Positions 9,763-18,825 of a DNA stretch of 36,542 nt are shown piece after piece. The DNA comes from Nemertoderma westbladi (taxonomy: Eukaryota > Xenacoelomorpha > Nemertodermatida > Nemertodermatidae). The DNA lies in the NCBI GenBank assembly GCA_032718475.1, contig JAUCBJ010001087.1, forward strand, positions 1-36,542, read 5' to 3'. Both the position numbers and the translations under genes were made by a program. The notes below the pieces were generated by a model. It was not told the origin of the DNA, searched no databases, and saw only the letters and a list, made by a program, of their open reading frames with translations. Each line of letters opens with the position of its first letter. Positions within the stretch are counted from its first letter, which is position 1.

Positions 9763-10389
9763 AGAACAAACTTATACCAGTCAACCCGTAATCACCAGTT
9801 GTTACCTGGACGCTTTTACTTAAATTAAAACTATTCTTTGTGCCAAATTAATTTTAATTTAAGTTTATTTATGAATAGCTTTCTATGGCCGCATTTGGAA
9901 ATAAATCTTAATTTATTATTATACTATAATTATGTACAATAATATAATAAATATATTTTTAAGCCAATTGGGTCCTCCTAGTTATCCGCCTTTCGTTGGT
10001 TGTCAGAGAGAAAATTATTGGAGGGGCCTTAAAAACTGTATCATACTGCCCATGTCTTCCACTAATATTGTGATACATTAGATATATTGTGATACGTTTT
10101 GGGCGCCAAAATGTCACTTCTACTGTATATAACTTTTCAAAATTTTGTCTGTAACTTTTGATCAGTGACGTCTCTTGAACATTGTGATAAAATTTCAACA
10201 CAGACAATAAAAAATTGACTGTCTAGTAGCATTTTGATTTCAGCAAAAATGGAGAATTTACATTTCGAGTAAATCGCATTTAAAGTTTGAACCTTCCCGC
10301 GCAAATTGGTCATATCTCATAGTCACTCTCTGACTGCCGATATGAATGAATTAAAATAGTCATTTATGAAATATTTTAAGGGAGCAGAC
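9763..10389. other. No gene seen
   Basis: AT-rich sequence with short spurious frames. It leads into a GTCTG-rich repetitive segment and shows no recognised element. Confidence 0.4.
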
Positions 10390-10790
10390 AGATGAAATTT
10401 TCCCTACGGGGGTTTTCGGAGTCGCAGATTTCAATTCTGATGTCAGTTTTCAAATTAAGACAAATCAACTCTGTCTGTCTGGCTGTCTGTAGGAATGTAT
10501 CTGTCTGTCTGTTGGTTTGTCCGCCAAAATATAATAAAACACGCGAAATATCTAAAAGTTTCGATTTCATTTCCGATGTCAGTTTTTATTTTTGATTGAA
10601 TTTTGTCTGTCTATCTGTCAGTTTGGCTGTCTGTCGGTATGTCTTTTTGTCTGTTCGAATGTCGGTCAACATACAAAAACACACATTCTAGCTAAAATTT
10701 TCATTACGGGTTTTCGTGGTCGCTGATTTCATTTCGGGCGTCAGTTTTGATGTTCGGAAAAATCTAGTTTGTCTGTTTAAGTCGGGAAAC
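10390..10790 (+). repeat. Three diverged repeats with GTCTG-rich spacers
   Basis: A block of the type AAATTTTCNCTACGGGNGTTTTCG...GATTTCA...GATGTCAGTTTT recurs at about 10395, 10545 and 10695. The copies are separated by irregular CTGTCTGTCTG tracts. I read it as a decayed tandem repeat or the tail of an old non-autonomous element. Confidence 0.55.
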
Positions 10791-11059
10791 TTTTTTTTGG
10801 AGATTTTTTGGGGGAAATAATGTTAATCATATTTTTATGGAAACATTCCTTAGTGAGATCGTCATATCTCCAAAACTAAACATGTTGAGAAGTCATAACT
10901 TACACATTCGGATTCGCCATTAAATTCTGCACAAAAAATCCACTAAAATAAGGTTTTTGCATTTTTTATACTAAAAAAGTTAAAGGCCCCCTTAAGGATA
11001 CAAGGCAGAGATGCGCCCTAACTGGTCCCTTCAAAGCATTCGTGCCGAAACGAAAACTA

Positions 11060-11125
11060 CCTTAGCCCCCATGTGGGGGTTGAACCCACGACCTCTGAGA
11101 GATGTGAATTCAATGAGCTGTGATG
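11060..11125 (-). repeat. tRNA-like SINE head (pol III box A/B relic)
   Basis: On the minus strand, CAGCTCATTGAATTC resembles a box A/D-arm. It is followed by an anticodon-arm-like CTCTCAGAG and by a well-formed T-arm: GTGGG, seven-base loop TTCAACC, CCCAC. The box B core is GGTTCAACCCC. A complete acceptor stem is not evident, so this is more likely a tRNA-derived SINE or tRNA relic than a functional tRNA. The SINE body downstream cannot be delimited. Confidence 0.5.
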
Positions 11126-11382
11126 TGATATGGTACAAAAAGCGATGGTATTAATTATTGGGGGCGGGTGGATTTACTATCGCCGACTATTAGTAGGTGA
11201 TTAATTTGGGGGTGGGTGGTATTCAATGTTAGCAACAATGTACGACACCAGTACAATGAGATGCCTGTACTCAATACCGGTACTGCTCATTGCTGTTGCT
11301 GTATGTGGAAGGCCTAGCTTTCTAGGCTGGTTGTCAGTCTGTCAGTGTGGTACTGCTACTGCATTATCTGAGTATTGGTACG

Positions 11383-11394
11383 TGTGGCAGGGTA
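11383..11394. repeat. Left 12-bp target-site duplication
   Basis: TGTGGCAGGGTA, identical to 14033-14044, lies immediately outside the left inverted repeat of the 11395-14032 element. Confidence 0.8.
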
Positions 11395-11644
11395 CAAGTC
11401 CCTAAAAGGTGCCACCCTGCTCCATAGCGCGGGAAATTCAAATGATTGAAAGACATGTAATTTGTACTGGAAAGGGTGGCAGATCGGATCTGCCACCTAT
11501 ATTTTGGCGGTAAATTCAAATCTGTTTTAACATTGCAAATATGAATAGAGTAAGACTATGTACTGATGTAATTCATTGAATCAGATCAGAATAAATTATT
11601 TCTTATCGGTTTAACTCACTCATCCGTTATTGTTGTTGTTTTAT

Positions 11645-11880
11645 CTATTCTGGGACTTCCAGCAGCACGTGAATAAATAAACCAGCACGTTAACTAGTCT
11701 GGGGCTTCGAGCAGCACGTGAACAACTAGCAGACTAGGCTGACTGGTTAAATAGTCCGGGACTTCGAGCACCAGGTGAACAACTAAGCTGACTGGTTAAC
11801 TAGTCCGGGACTTCGAGCAGCACGTGAACAACTAAGCTGACTGGTTAACTAAACTTGGGCTTCGAGCAGCACGAGACCCA
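11645..11880 (+). repeat. Tandem repeat, about 5 units of 45-60 bp
   Basis: Units share GGGACTTCGAGCAGCACGTG and then AACAACTAAGCTGACTGGTT with AACTAGTC. Unit length varies by indel. The array lies inside the 11395-14032 element, just behind its left arm. CACGTG (E-box/G-box word) recurs in most units. Confidence 0.8.
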
Positions 11881-12263
11881 GTGAATTGATATATTTTTGG
11901 CGGTTAATGCTAATTACAGAATTATATTATATTAATTACCATTACAAACTGTACAGTGTGCTGCAGTCAGGCAGTATGTACGTGGGTACGTACTAAAAGG
12001 TCAAGGAGCTAGAGCAGTAGACTTCATACTGTAAACTTCTTACTGTAGTGTAGTAGCTACTGCTACTGCATGTGCAGTACACAGTAGGCCTACAGACATA
12101 TTATCTTATTTAGGTCTACTAAGAAATATTGCGTAGTGTAATTCATAAGAAATATATACAGCTGTACAGCAGAGAATTGATAGTAAAATATATCGCAGGT
12201 AGGCCTACTGTAATAACAATAGGTGTACAATGCGCTATACTAACTCAGAAACTGTAATCCTAA

Positions 12264-12419
12264 ATGCGGAACTTAAACCATAAACCGAAACAGGGAATAG
12301 TACAATGTGGACTTTGTAGTGACACATTTGGCAGTCAGTGCGATATAATTTCTCATGTACAAGCAAATCACGGTATTGCATGTTCAGTACAAACGGTAAT
12401 TCGGTTATTCAACAATTAA
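12264..12419 (+). CDS. 51-residue ORF with one C2H2 zinc finger
   Basis: The ORF starts at ATG 12264 and stops with TAA at 12417-12419. Residues 15-36 fit the classical finger exactly: C-x2-C-x3-F-x5-I-x2-H-x4-H, read as CGLC, SDTF, GSQCDIIS, HVQANH. The N-terminus is basic and polar (MRNLNHKPKQ), and the C-terminal tail after the finger is about 15 residues. It sits in the middle of the TIR element, on the plus strand, with no adjoining coding frame. It could be the surviving DNA-binding exon of a former transposase, a captured host zinc-finger exon, or chance. The perfect spacing argues against chance but does not exclude it. Expression is unknown. Confidence 0.45.
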   Translation: MRNLNHKPKQGIVQCGLCSDTFGSQCDIISHVQANHGIACSVQTVIRLFNN

Positions 12420-12945
12420 CAAACGGTTATTCAACGTCCATTTTTAGTTAATAGCATGACGGTAATACAAATTACGCAAAGTGAACCTATATACTACATT
12501 CACAATTTTCTATTCATTCAGTAAATATAACGAAAATTGAACGTTCATTTAATCCATGGTACGTTTAGTTAACTATTTATTTGCTACCTGGGTTACTCTA
12601 TTCATATATTCAATGGCAGTGATTTTTTATGTCAATTTATTTGACTTTTTTTGTCACTTTTTTTTACGAATTATGCATAATGACTTTTGTTGTCCATTTA
12701 ATGACTTTTATTGTCACTTTTTATGTATGTATTTCTTCAAACTGTCAGACTGCTGATTTCTGGACTGTCAGACAGTTGATTTCACTATGCCTGTGCCAAA
12801 ACATTCCATGATTCCATGATTTATAGACTATGAGATAGATTTCCATATGCGCCTGTGGTAAAAAGACTCTATATTTAATAGATTGTGGTTGTTGTCGATA
12901 ATCGATTACCACATGACGTAGCAAAACACTCATTTTATAGCCAAA

Positions 12946-13530
12946 AACAATTACCAATTGATGGAAAGGAGCAGGTTAAGGCCGAGTTTTCTAACCAAAA
13001 CAATAAACAGTCACTTTACCAAATCAGGGAAAGGAGCAGGTTACAGAGACGGGATTTTCTAACCAAAACAATAAACGATCATTTAACTAATTGAGGGAAA
13101 GGAGCAGGTTACAGAGACGGGATTTTCTAACCAAAACAATAAACGATAACATTACCAATTGAGAGAAAGGAGCAGGTTACAGAGGCGGGATTTTCTAACC
13201 AAAACAATAAACGATAACATTACCAATTGAGGGAAAGGAGCAGGTTACAGAGGCGGGATTTCCTAACCAAAACAATAAACGATCACTTAAACTAATTGAG
13301 GGAAAGGAGCAGGTTACAGAGGCGGGATTTTCTAACCAAAACAATAAACAGTCACTTTACCAAATCAGGGAAAGGAGCAGGTTACAGAGACGGGATTTTC
13401 TAACCAAAACAATAAACGATCATTTAACTAATTGAGGGAAAGGAGCAGGTTACAGAGACGGGATTTTCTAACCAAAACAATAAACGATCATTTAACTAAT
13501 TGAGGGAAAGGGGCAGGTTACAGAGGCGGG
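12946..13530 (+). repeat. 68-bp tandem array with higher-order pattern
   Basis: Nine units of about 64-70 bp share AGGAGCAGGTTACAGAG, GGGATTTTCTAACC and AAAACAATAAACGAT. Two subtypes differ at the unit end (CAGTCACTTTACCAAATCAG against GATCATTTAACTAATTGAG). The subtype order near 12990-13090 recurs near 13340-13440, so blocks of units were duplicated together. Diverged relatives occur at 23640-24030. Confidence 0.9.
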
Positions 13531-13708
13531 CCTTCTGTGCTGTTGGAAGTAGTGGAGCCGCTATCCGTAACACTACTCAGACAGTAGTCATGATCCATTA
13601 TTGATTATAAAACTAATACAGTAAGGCCTAAATTATGTGAAAGGTATATCCACATTTTCCACAATCCTGCAATCCAGTTTCGCCTATCAATTATTTAAAA
13701 TTTATTAG

Positions 13709-13740
<32 letters not shown>

Positions 13741-13748
13741 ATATATAC
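13709..13748. repeat. (AT)n microsatellite
   Basis: About 40 bp of alternating TA with one TT interruption, inside the TIR element near its right arm. It is fully self-complementary and can form a cruciform. Confidence 0.95.
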
Positions 13749-14115
13749 TAACCGGTACTGATAGCCTGAGAGAACAGCAGTAGAGAAACCGGTAGCATGG
13801 AACCTAACATTAGACTTTTGGATGACATAAAAAATCAAAAAAAATTGACAAAAAAAGGATAAAAATGGATAATAAAAATTATTGCGATATTCAATGTTAA
13901 AACAGATTTGAATTTACCGCCAAAATATAGGTGGCAGATCTGATCTGCCACCCTTTCCAGTACAAATTGCATGTCTTTCAATCATTTGAATTTCCCGCGC
14001 TATGGAGCAGGGTGGCACCTTTTAGGGACTTGTGTGGCAGGGTAGGGAGTCCTGCAATTGCCTGAGTGATGTCTGAATTGCGATATCGCAACTATTCAGC
14101 CATATCATGTACCGG

Positions 14116-14199
14116 TACGGTACGTTAACTTCATCTTATTAAACATATGTTTTACAGTACGGTACGTTAACTTCATCTTATTAAACATATGTTTTACAG
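14116..14199. repeat. 42-bp direct duplication
   Basis: Two perfect copies in tandem, each beginning TACGGTACGTTAACTTCATC, followed by a partial third start (TACGGTACGG). Confidence 0.9.
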
Positions 14200-14209
14200 T
14201 ACGGTACGG

Positions 14210-15069
14210 GTACTGTTACAGTGGTACAGAGTTACCGGTACCGTCTTCAGGTCGTTGGCGCCACCCACCAATCGGCTCGACAAAGGCAACCATGTAGCTA
14301 TGCAAGTTTTGAAATTATGCGGACTTAAGACCGACTGCATATTGTCAGGTTGTACCAGTTGACCTTTAATCCATGTTCCGGTATCCACTACTGCACTAGG
14401 TACCCCAACAGCCCAATATTGCAATACCCAGCAACGTTTTGGAATTATACCGGTACTCAAACAAGTCGCCATCAAGGCCACCGCCTCTGTCTGTCGTAGT
14501 GTCGTTGGCGACCTCGACTTTTGGTATCGCTAATGCGCTAGCGCTACGGGCAAACTGGACTAACCGATGAGCGAGACCCGAGGACTGAAGAATGCATCAA
14601 TTTTTATGAGTAGTTTGACTGTGGACTTCTATGGCATCGATGCCAAGCTGCCAATGCTTAAGCTTTTTTTAAAGTAAAAGTGTGGTTTAATTTTCTTAAT
14701 TATTTATTTAAATTTCTTAAGTACCGATTTTGGGTTAGAATTGCTCAATTTTAATCTGTATCTAATAACTGACCCTCGTCCTGCGCGATGGCCCCCACGA
14801 ACGTGTTACTTATGTGCGTGTCTTACTTTGTCTAGACTAAGCCTACCCACTTATTGACAAATACGATAATTCGGGTCCCGATAATTCTGGTCAGGTCAGG
14901 TATTCTAGGTCATTGATCAAGAAAACTTGCCACCTCCATGTAGCATAAAGGAGGTGCCACCTGTAGCTGCATAGACCCTCTTACTGGGGCAAATCTGGTC
15001 CTGTAACTAGGACCCCCTTCGTTCTGGGATAAGGACGCCCTTGGTCCTGGATTAAGGACCCATATACTT
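14210..15069. other. No gene recognised
   Basis: A minus-strand frame of 95 codons (14194-14481) has no recognisable domain. The part from about 14900 contains a short inverted word pair (GCCACCTCC and GGAGGTGCCAC) and probably merges into the 5' end of the following LINE. Confidence 0.35.
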
Positions 15070-15305
15070 GGCTGCAGGGGTATATGGCCTGGCCAGGCAG
15101 ATGGTGATCTACCAATGGCTGGTCAGGAGTAGAGTGTTCTCATGTCCACTTCTGAGTGCACTTCACTGCGACCTGCACCTGGCAGCAGGGGTACAGGGCA
15201 TGACCCAGCAGATGAGCTGCACAGCCAATGGTGGGTCATGTGCGCCAGAGTAGATATGGGTGATGGGCCTCATATCTGACTCCACTGCGACACCCACCCT
15301 GTGGA

Positions 15306-15575
15306 ATGGCAAACCAGGGTGTGGTATTTGCCCCGAGAGCTGACTCGGCCATGACACCCCCAACCCCCACTATGGATTACATTAGTAATGCGGAGGTCCA
15401 GCCACTAGAGGCCAGTGGAATGACTGGACACAATCGGCCTCACAGGCGTCAGTTATCTCCTGACCGGGTGCCTGTCTCACCCCCTACTGGAGAGAGAGCG
15501 GCAAACAATTCTTTGAGTCCCTTTCCTGATGACCTTTCTGGCCCAAACTCTGGGTCACCAGGGAGGCCATTGTGA
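15306..15575 (+). pseudogene. Possible LINE ORF1 remnant
   Basis: An open stretch of 89 codons rich in Pro, Ser and Asn (for example RRQLSPDRVPVSPPTGERAA) lies between the repeated 5' segment and the endonuclease. No domain can be assigned. Position and composition alone suggest an ORF1 or a 5' leader peptide. Confidence 0.3.
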
Positions 15576-15639
15576 GGGCGAGAGGGATTCTGGATTTGGA
15601 GGCTACTCTCATGTTCCACCCCGACCAATAAAGCTATTG

Positions 15640-16276
15640 ATGAATCTGAGGCAAGTCACTAGACTAGCCTCAGTAAACACCCTAACACTCGGGTCCCCAA
15701 TGCGACAAGGTGAGCTGACTGCCTTGGCAGATAAGCTTTCTCTTAGTGCAGTGGGTGTTGAAGAGCACCGAAGGCAGACTGGACAGACTGATGAGGGGTT
15801 CTGATTAAGGACATGGGGGCGGTTGGCGACTCGCCCTCGCTTCAGCAGATGATAGTGGCAATGATGGAATTGGTCTATTGATGAATCCAACTGTACATGC
15901 AGCATTGGACAAAATAGACCAAATCACCAACCGCATCATCCGTTGCCACTTCTCATGTTCTGGAAGACTGGCTAAGAAGTTTCCTAAGGTGGTTCTGATT
16001 TTGTGCTACTCTGCAACTAGTGTTGCCCCTGTAGAGGAGGTGGAAAATTTCTACCAGAATCTACAAGCAGATACTGATGGAGTGGATCAGCATGCATTCT
16101 TAACATTCCTGGGAGACTTTAATGCAAGTCTGCATCAATCACCTACATCGCCCTGGGTCTATAGTAATAGTGTTAACCGAAATTCCGTCCATCTTCAGGA
16201 TTTTATCTCTGGAAATGGATTGTTTTTCGGCTGGAACCTAGTTCAAGAAGCGAACTGGAAAGCTATGGAATCATAG
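15640..16276 (+). pseudogene. LINE APE endonuclease, fragmented
   Basis: The N-terminal part (about 15646-15780) reads VTRLASVNTLTLGSPMRQGE, then LTALADKLSLSAVGVEEHRR, the usual start of the APE fold (N of the first strand and E of the QEHR-like motif). After a frame change the segment GNDGIGLLMNPTVHAALDKI resembles the GVGLLLSP motif. It is followed by RIIRCHFS, a hydrophobic strand and LGDFNASL, the D-x-N catalytic motif. The frame then reads WNLVQEANWKAMES and stops at 16274-16276, before the final S-D-H motif. Several frames are needed to read it, so it is non-functional. Confidence 0.75.
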
Positions 16277-16599
16277 TGGACCCAGTGGTCACAAGTCCCA
16301 GATAGACCTTATCCTGTTTCGTAGGAAATACAGGAGCTCTGTACAAGACTGTAATGCATTTACACTACGACCCTTCTCCAGTGATCACCGCCTTATTGTG
16401 GCCAAGGTAAGACTTAGTCTGTGTGCTAGCAGAACAACGAAATCTGCCTTGCCGCGGCATGACTGCCCCTCTCTGTTGCAACAGCCAAGTGTGAGATCCA
16501 GCTTCACACTACAGCTGAGCAACAGGTATGAGGTTCTTGCCTCTGAGACGGCAGATCACTGTGAGGGCTATACTGCCTTCACAGAGGCAGTTAAGTTAG

Positions 16600-18512
16600 C
16601 AGCTGCCAGAAACAGTTCCAGTATACCCTCGAAACAGGAAACGGGCCCCCTGGACTGACAACACAATTCAGAAGTGCCGAAATAACCTCTACAAGGCTCA
16701 GAAAGAGTCCCGACTCAAACAGACTAAAGGGACCAAGAATGCAGTTAAGGCTGCATCTAGGTCCCTGAACAGGCAGTACTCTGTTAATTTACAGGAGCTA
16801 ATAAACCAACAGGTTGATGCCATCAATGATGCTGACGACAGCAGGCAATCATCCCAGGCATGGAGATCGATCAACTTGCTTGCTGGTCGAAAAAGCCAAC
16901 CAACCACCAAGGTTAAGGCTGAATCACCAGCCGATCGCCTCAATGGTTGGAAGGCCCACTTTGAAAAGCTCCTCAATAATGACAGGGTATTGCCTGATAA
17001 CTTTATAGAAGTAAAAGTGTCTGAGTCTGTAATCCTAGATATTCCCATTGGTGATATCTCCTTTGCAGAAGTGAAGGCTGCTGAAAAGAGCATTAAGACC
17101 AATCGTGCCAGTGGAGTAGATGGTGTTCCCCCTGAGGTCTTTAAAATACCTGAGTGTTTAAAGCTCATCTATCCCATCATAGTAGACAAGAGTCCCACAA
17201 GAAATGAAAACAAATAAGTTGGTGCCAGTTCCCAAGAAGGGCAACCTAACACTCTATGGTTCTTTTCGGGGAATCTCATTGATCTCGATTGCTGCAAAGC
17301 TATACAATAGAATTCTATTAAATCGCATCAGGGATCCCATTTAGAAACTGCTCCGTGGAAATCAGAATGGGTTCCGTAAAGGTCGATGGGACCATGGAGC
17401 CCATTTTGGCACTTAGAAGGATAATGGAAGAGTTATCAAAAAAGAAAGACGGGCATCTGGCTGTTATCTTTGTTGACTTCTTCAAGGCCTTTGATTCAGT
17501 CTCTCGCTCACGTATGTTCAGCATACTTTCATTATATGGGATTCCTGATGAAATTATTGCAGCAATCAGATCAGACGGTGACACATTACCATTTGGAGTG
17601 TTATGGGGCGTCCTCCAGGGAGACACACTTGCACCATTCTTGTTCATAATTGTTGTTGACTATGTTCTACGCATGTCCTTAGATCATCATAATGATGATT
17701 GGGTGATGATAACTACACCTACTGGCTCCAGAAGACGAGGAAATCCTGCCAAGTACCTAACTGATCTAGACTTTGCTGATGACTTAGGAGCACTCTCAGA
17801 ATCACTAGAGGGAGCCCAACGGCTCCTCAGCTCATTAGAACATGCTGCTTCTAGTGTTGGTCTTTTTATTAACTCCAGAAAGACCAAAATTTTGACAGTT
17901 ACCTTTGAAAGCCCTCAGCAAGTCTCTCATCGGATGAGCATAAGCTCAAAAGATGGTATGCTTGAGCATGTGGATGACTTATGTTACCTGGGATTATGGA
18001 TCCGGAAGTCAGGTGAGGACCTTCGAATACGTAAGGGAAAGGCATGGGCAGCCTTGAATAGGCTTTCCAGGATTTTGAAGTCACCGAGAATTAATCGGAA
18101 ACTTAAGGACCGATTATTTAGAGCAGCAGTAGTTCCAGTACTCCTCTATGGGAGTCCATGCTGGGCTGTAACTGCTGAGGACTCCAAATCTCTGGATGGC
18201 ACATTCACAAGAATGCTACGCCGGGTTCATTGTGTCAAGTACAATGCACACATCTCCAACCAGACACTATATAACATTGGAGGTGTCTCATTGGTTCCCC
18301 CAAGCTTGACACTAGAACAAAATCGCCTCCGCTTTGCAGGACATTGCTTTCGCCGTGAGGACCAGCGGGTGCATAATCTTGTACTTTGGCAGCCTCATGG
18401 AGTGAATAAGCATGGTGGACAGCCCATGACTTTCTTGAGACGCATCTTAAAGGACACTGGCCTTGAAGATGCGGATGATCTAGCAAATGTCATGGGTGAT
18501 AGGGAGTTGTAG
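16600..18512 (+). pseudogene. LINE reverse transcriptase, frameshifted
   Basis: The linker before the fingers reads RAPWTDNTIQKCRNNLYKAQ. Next come KTNRASGVDGVPPEVFK (RT motif 1) and, after a frame change near 17200, LVPVPKKGNL and SFRGISLISIAAKLYNRIL (motif 2). From 17355 a 385-codon frame holds HLAVIFVDFFKAFDSV (palm motif A), GVLQGDTLAPFLFIIVVDY (motif B), LDFADDLG (motif C, F-A-D-D), the thumb, and the tail ending LRFAGHCFRRED...VMGDREL. Between IPDEIIAAIR and SDGDTLPF about ten residues usual for the family are missing. The catalytic Asp residues of motifs A and C are present, but the upstream frames are broken. Confidence 0.85.
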
Positions 18513-18729
18513 CGGTGCAATTTTGTCGATAAGCCGGCACAGCATTCTTAAAAATGCAGCTGCAATGCAGAATGCCGATCCTAGTAGTAGTAGACAAATA
18601 CGAGATATACACTAACTTGATTTATACAGATTTATAATCACAACCTTGCCAAATGCCACTCGGAGTTATAATCAGAATCAGAAAAATATTTTCTGAAGTG
18701 AAATAATATTCGATTTAGCAAACAAAGGA

Positions 18730-18735
18730 TTTATT
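18730..18735 (-). terminator. Poly(A) signal of PSMD3
   Basis: AATAAA on the minus strand (TTTATT on plus), 91-96 nt past the PSMD3 stop codon. It is the first canonical signal downstream. Confidence 0.7.
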
Positions 18736-18825
18736 CAAGTTGCATTTAAATACTTTTACAGTAAACAAGAAAAACTAATTATAGTTAAAGTCTCTCATCG
18801 TATCAACATAATGTTTAACTATATC

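Larger units (their letters stand above)
11395..14032. mobile_element. 2.6-kb TIR element with 12-bp flanking repeat
   Basis: The terminal inverted repeats are 141 bp (11395-11535 and 13892-14032) with two mismatches, starting CAAGTCCCTAAAAGGTGCCA. Each arm carries an inner palindrome built on GGCAGATC/GATCTGCC. A perfect 12-bp direct repeat flanks the element, which fixes both ends. No transposase is visible. The interior contains two unrelated tandem arrays (11645-11880 and 12946-13530), an (AT)n tract and one small C2H2 zinc-finger frame. I infer a recently inserted non-autonomous DNA transposon. Mutator-like elements make target duplications of about 8-11 bp and are the nearest known match; 12 bp is atypical, so the superfamily is open. 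Confidence 0.8.
15070..18595 (+). mobile_element. Decayed APE-type LINE, nearly full length
   Basis: A plus-strand non-LTR retrotransposon. From 5' to 3' it has two diverged copies of a unit of about 115 bp (15070-15300, GGCAGCAGGGGTA-type words), a Pro/Ser-rich ORF1-like remnant (15306-15575), the endonuclease in pieces (15640-16276), an RT region (16600-18512) and a 3' end at a TAGTAGTAGTAG run near 18585. At least five frame changes or stops and one deletion in the RT make it inactive. It lies downstream of the 3' end of PSMD3 and points towards it. The clade is not resolved. The RT box GDTLAPFLFIIVVDYVLR is characteristic of one invertebrate LINE group. Confidence 0.85.

Noticed and set aside
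14194-14481. 95-codon minus-strand frame
   Set aside because: No recognisable domain, no splice partner, overlaps the 42-bp duplication and ACCGGT-rich spacer.
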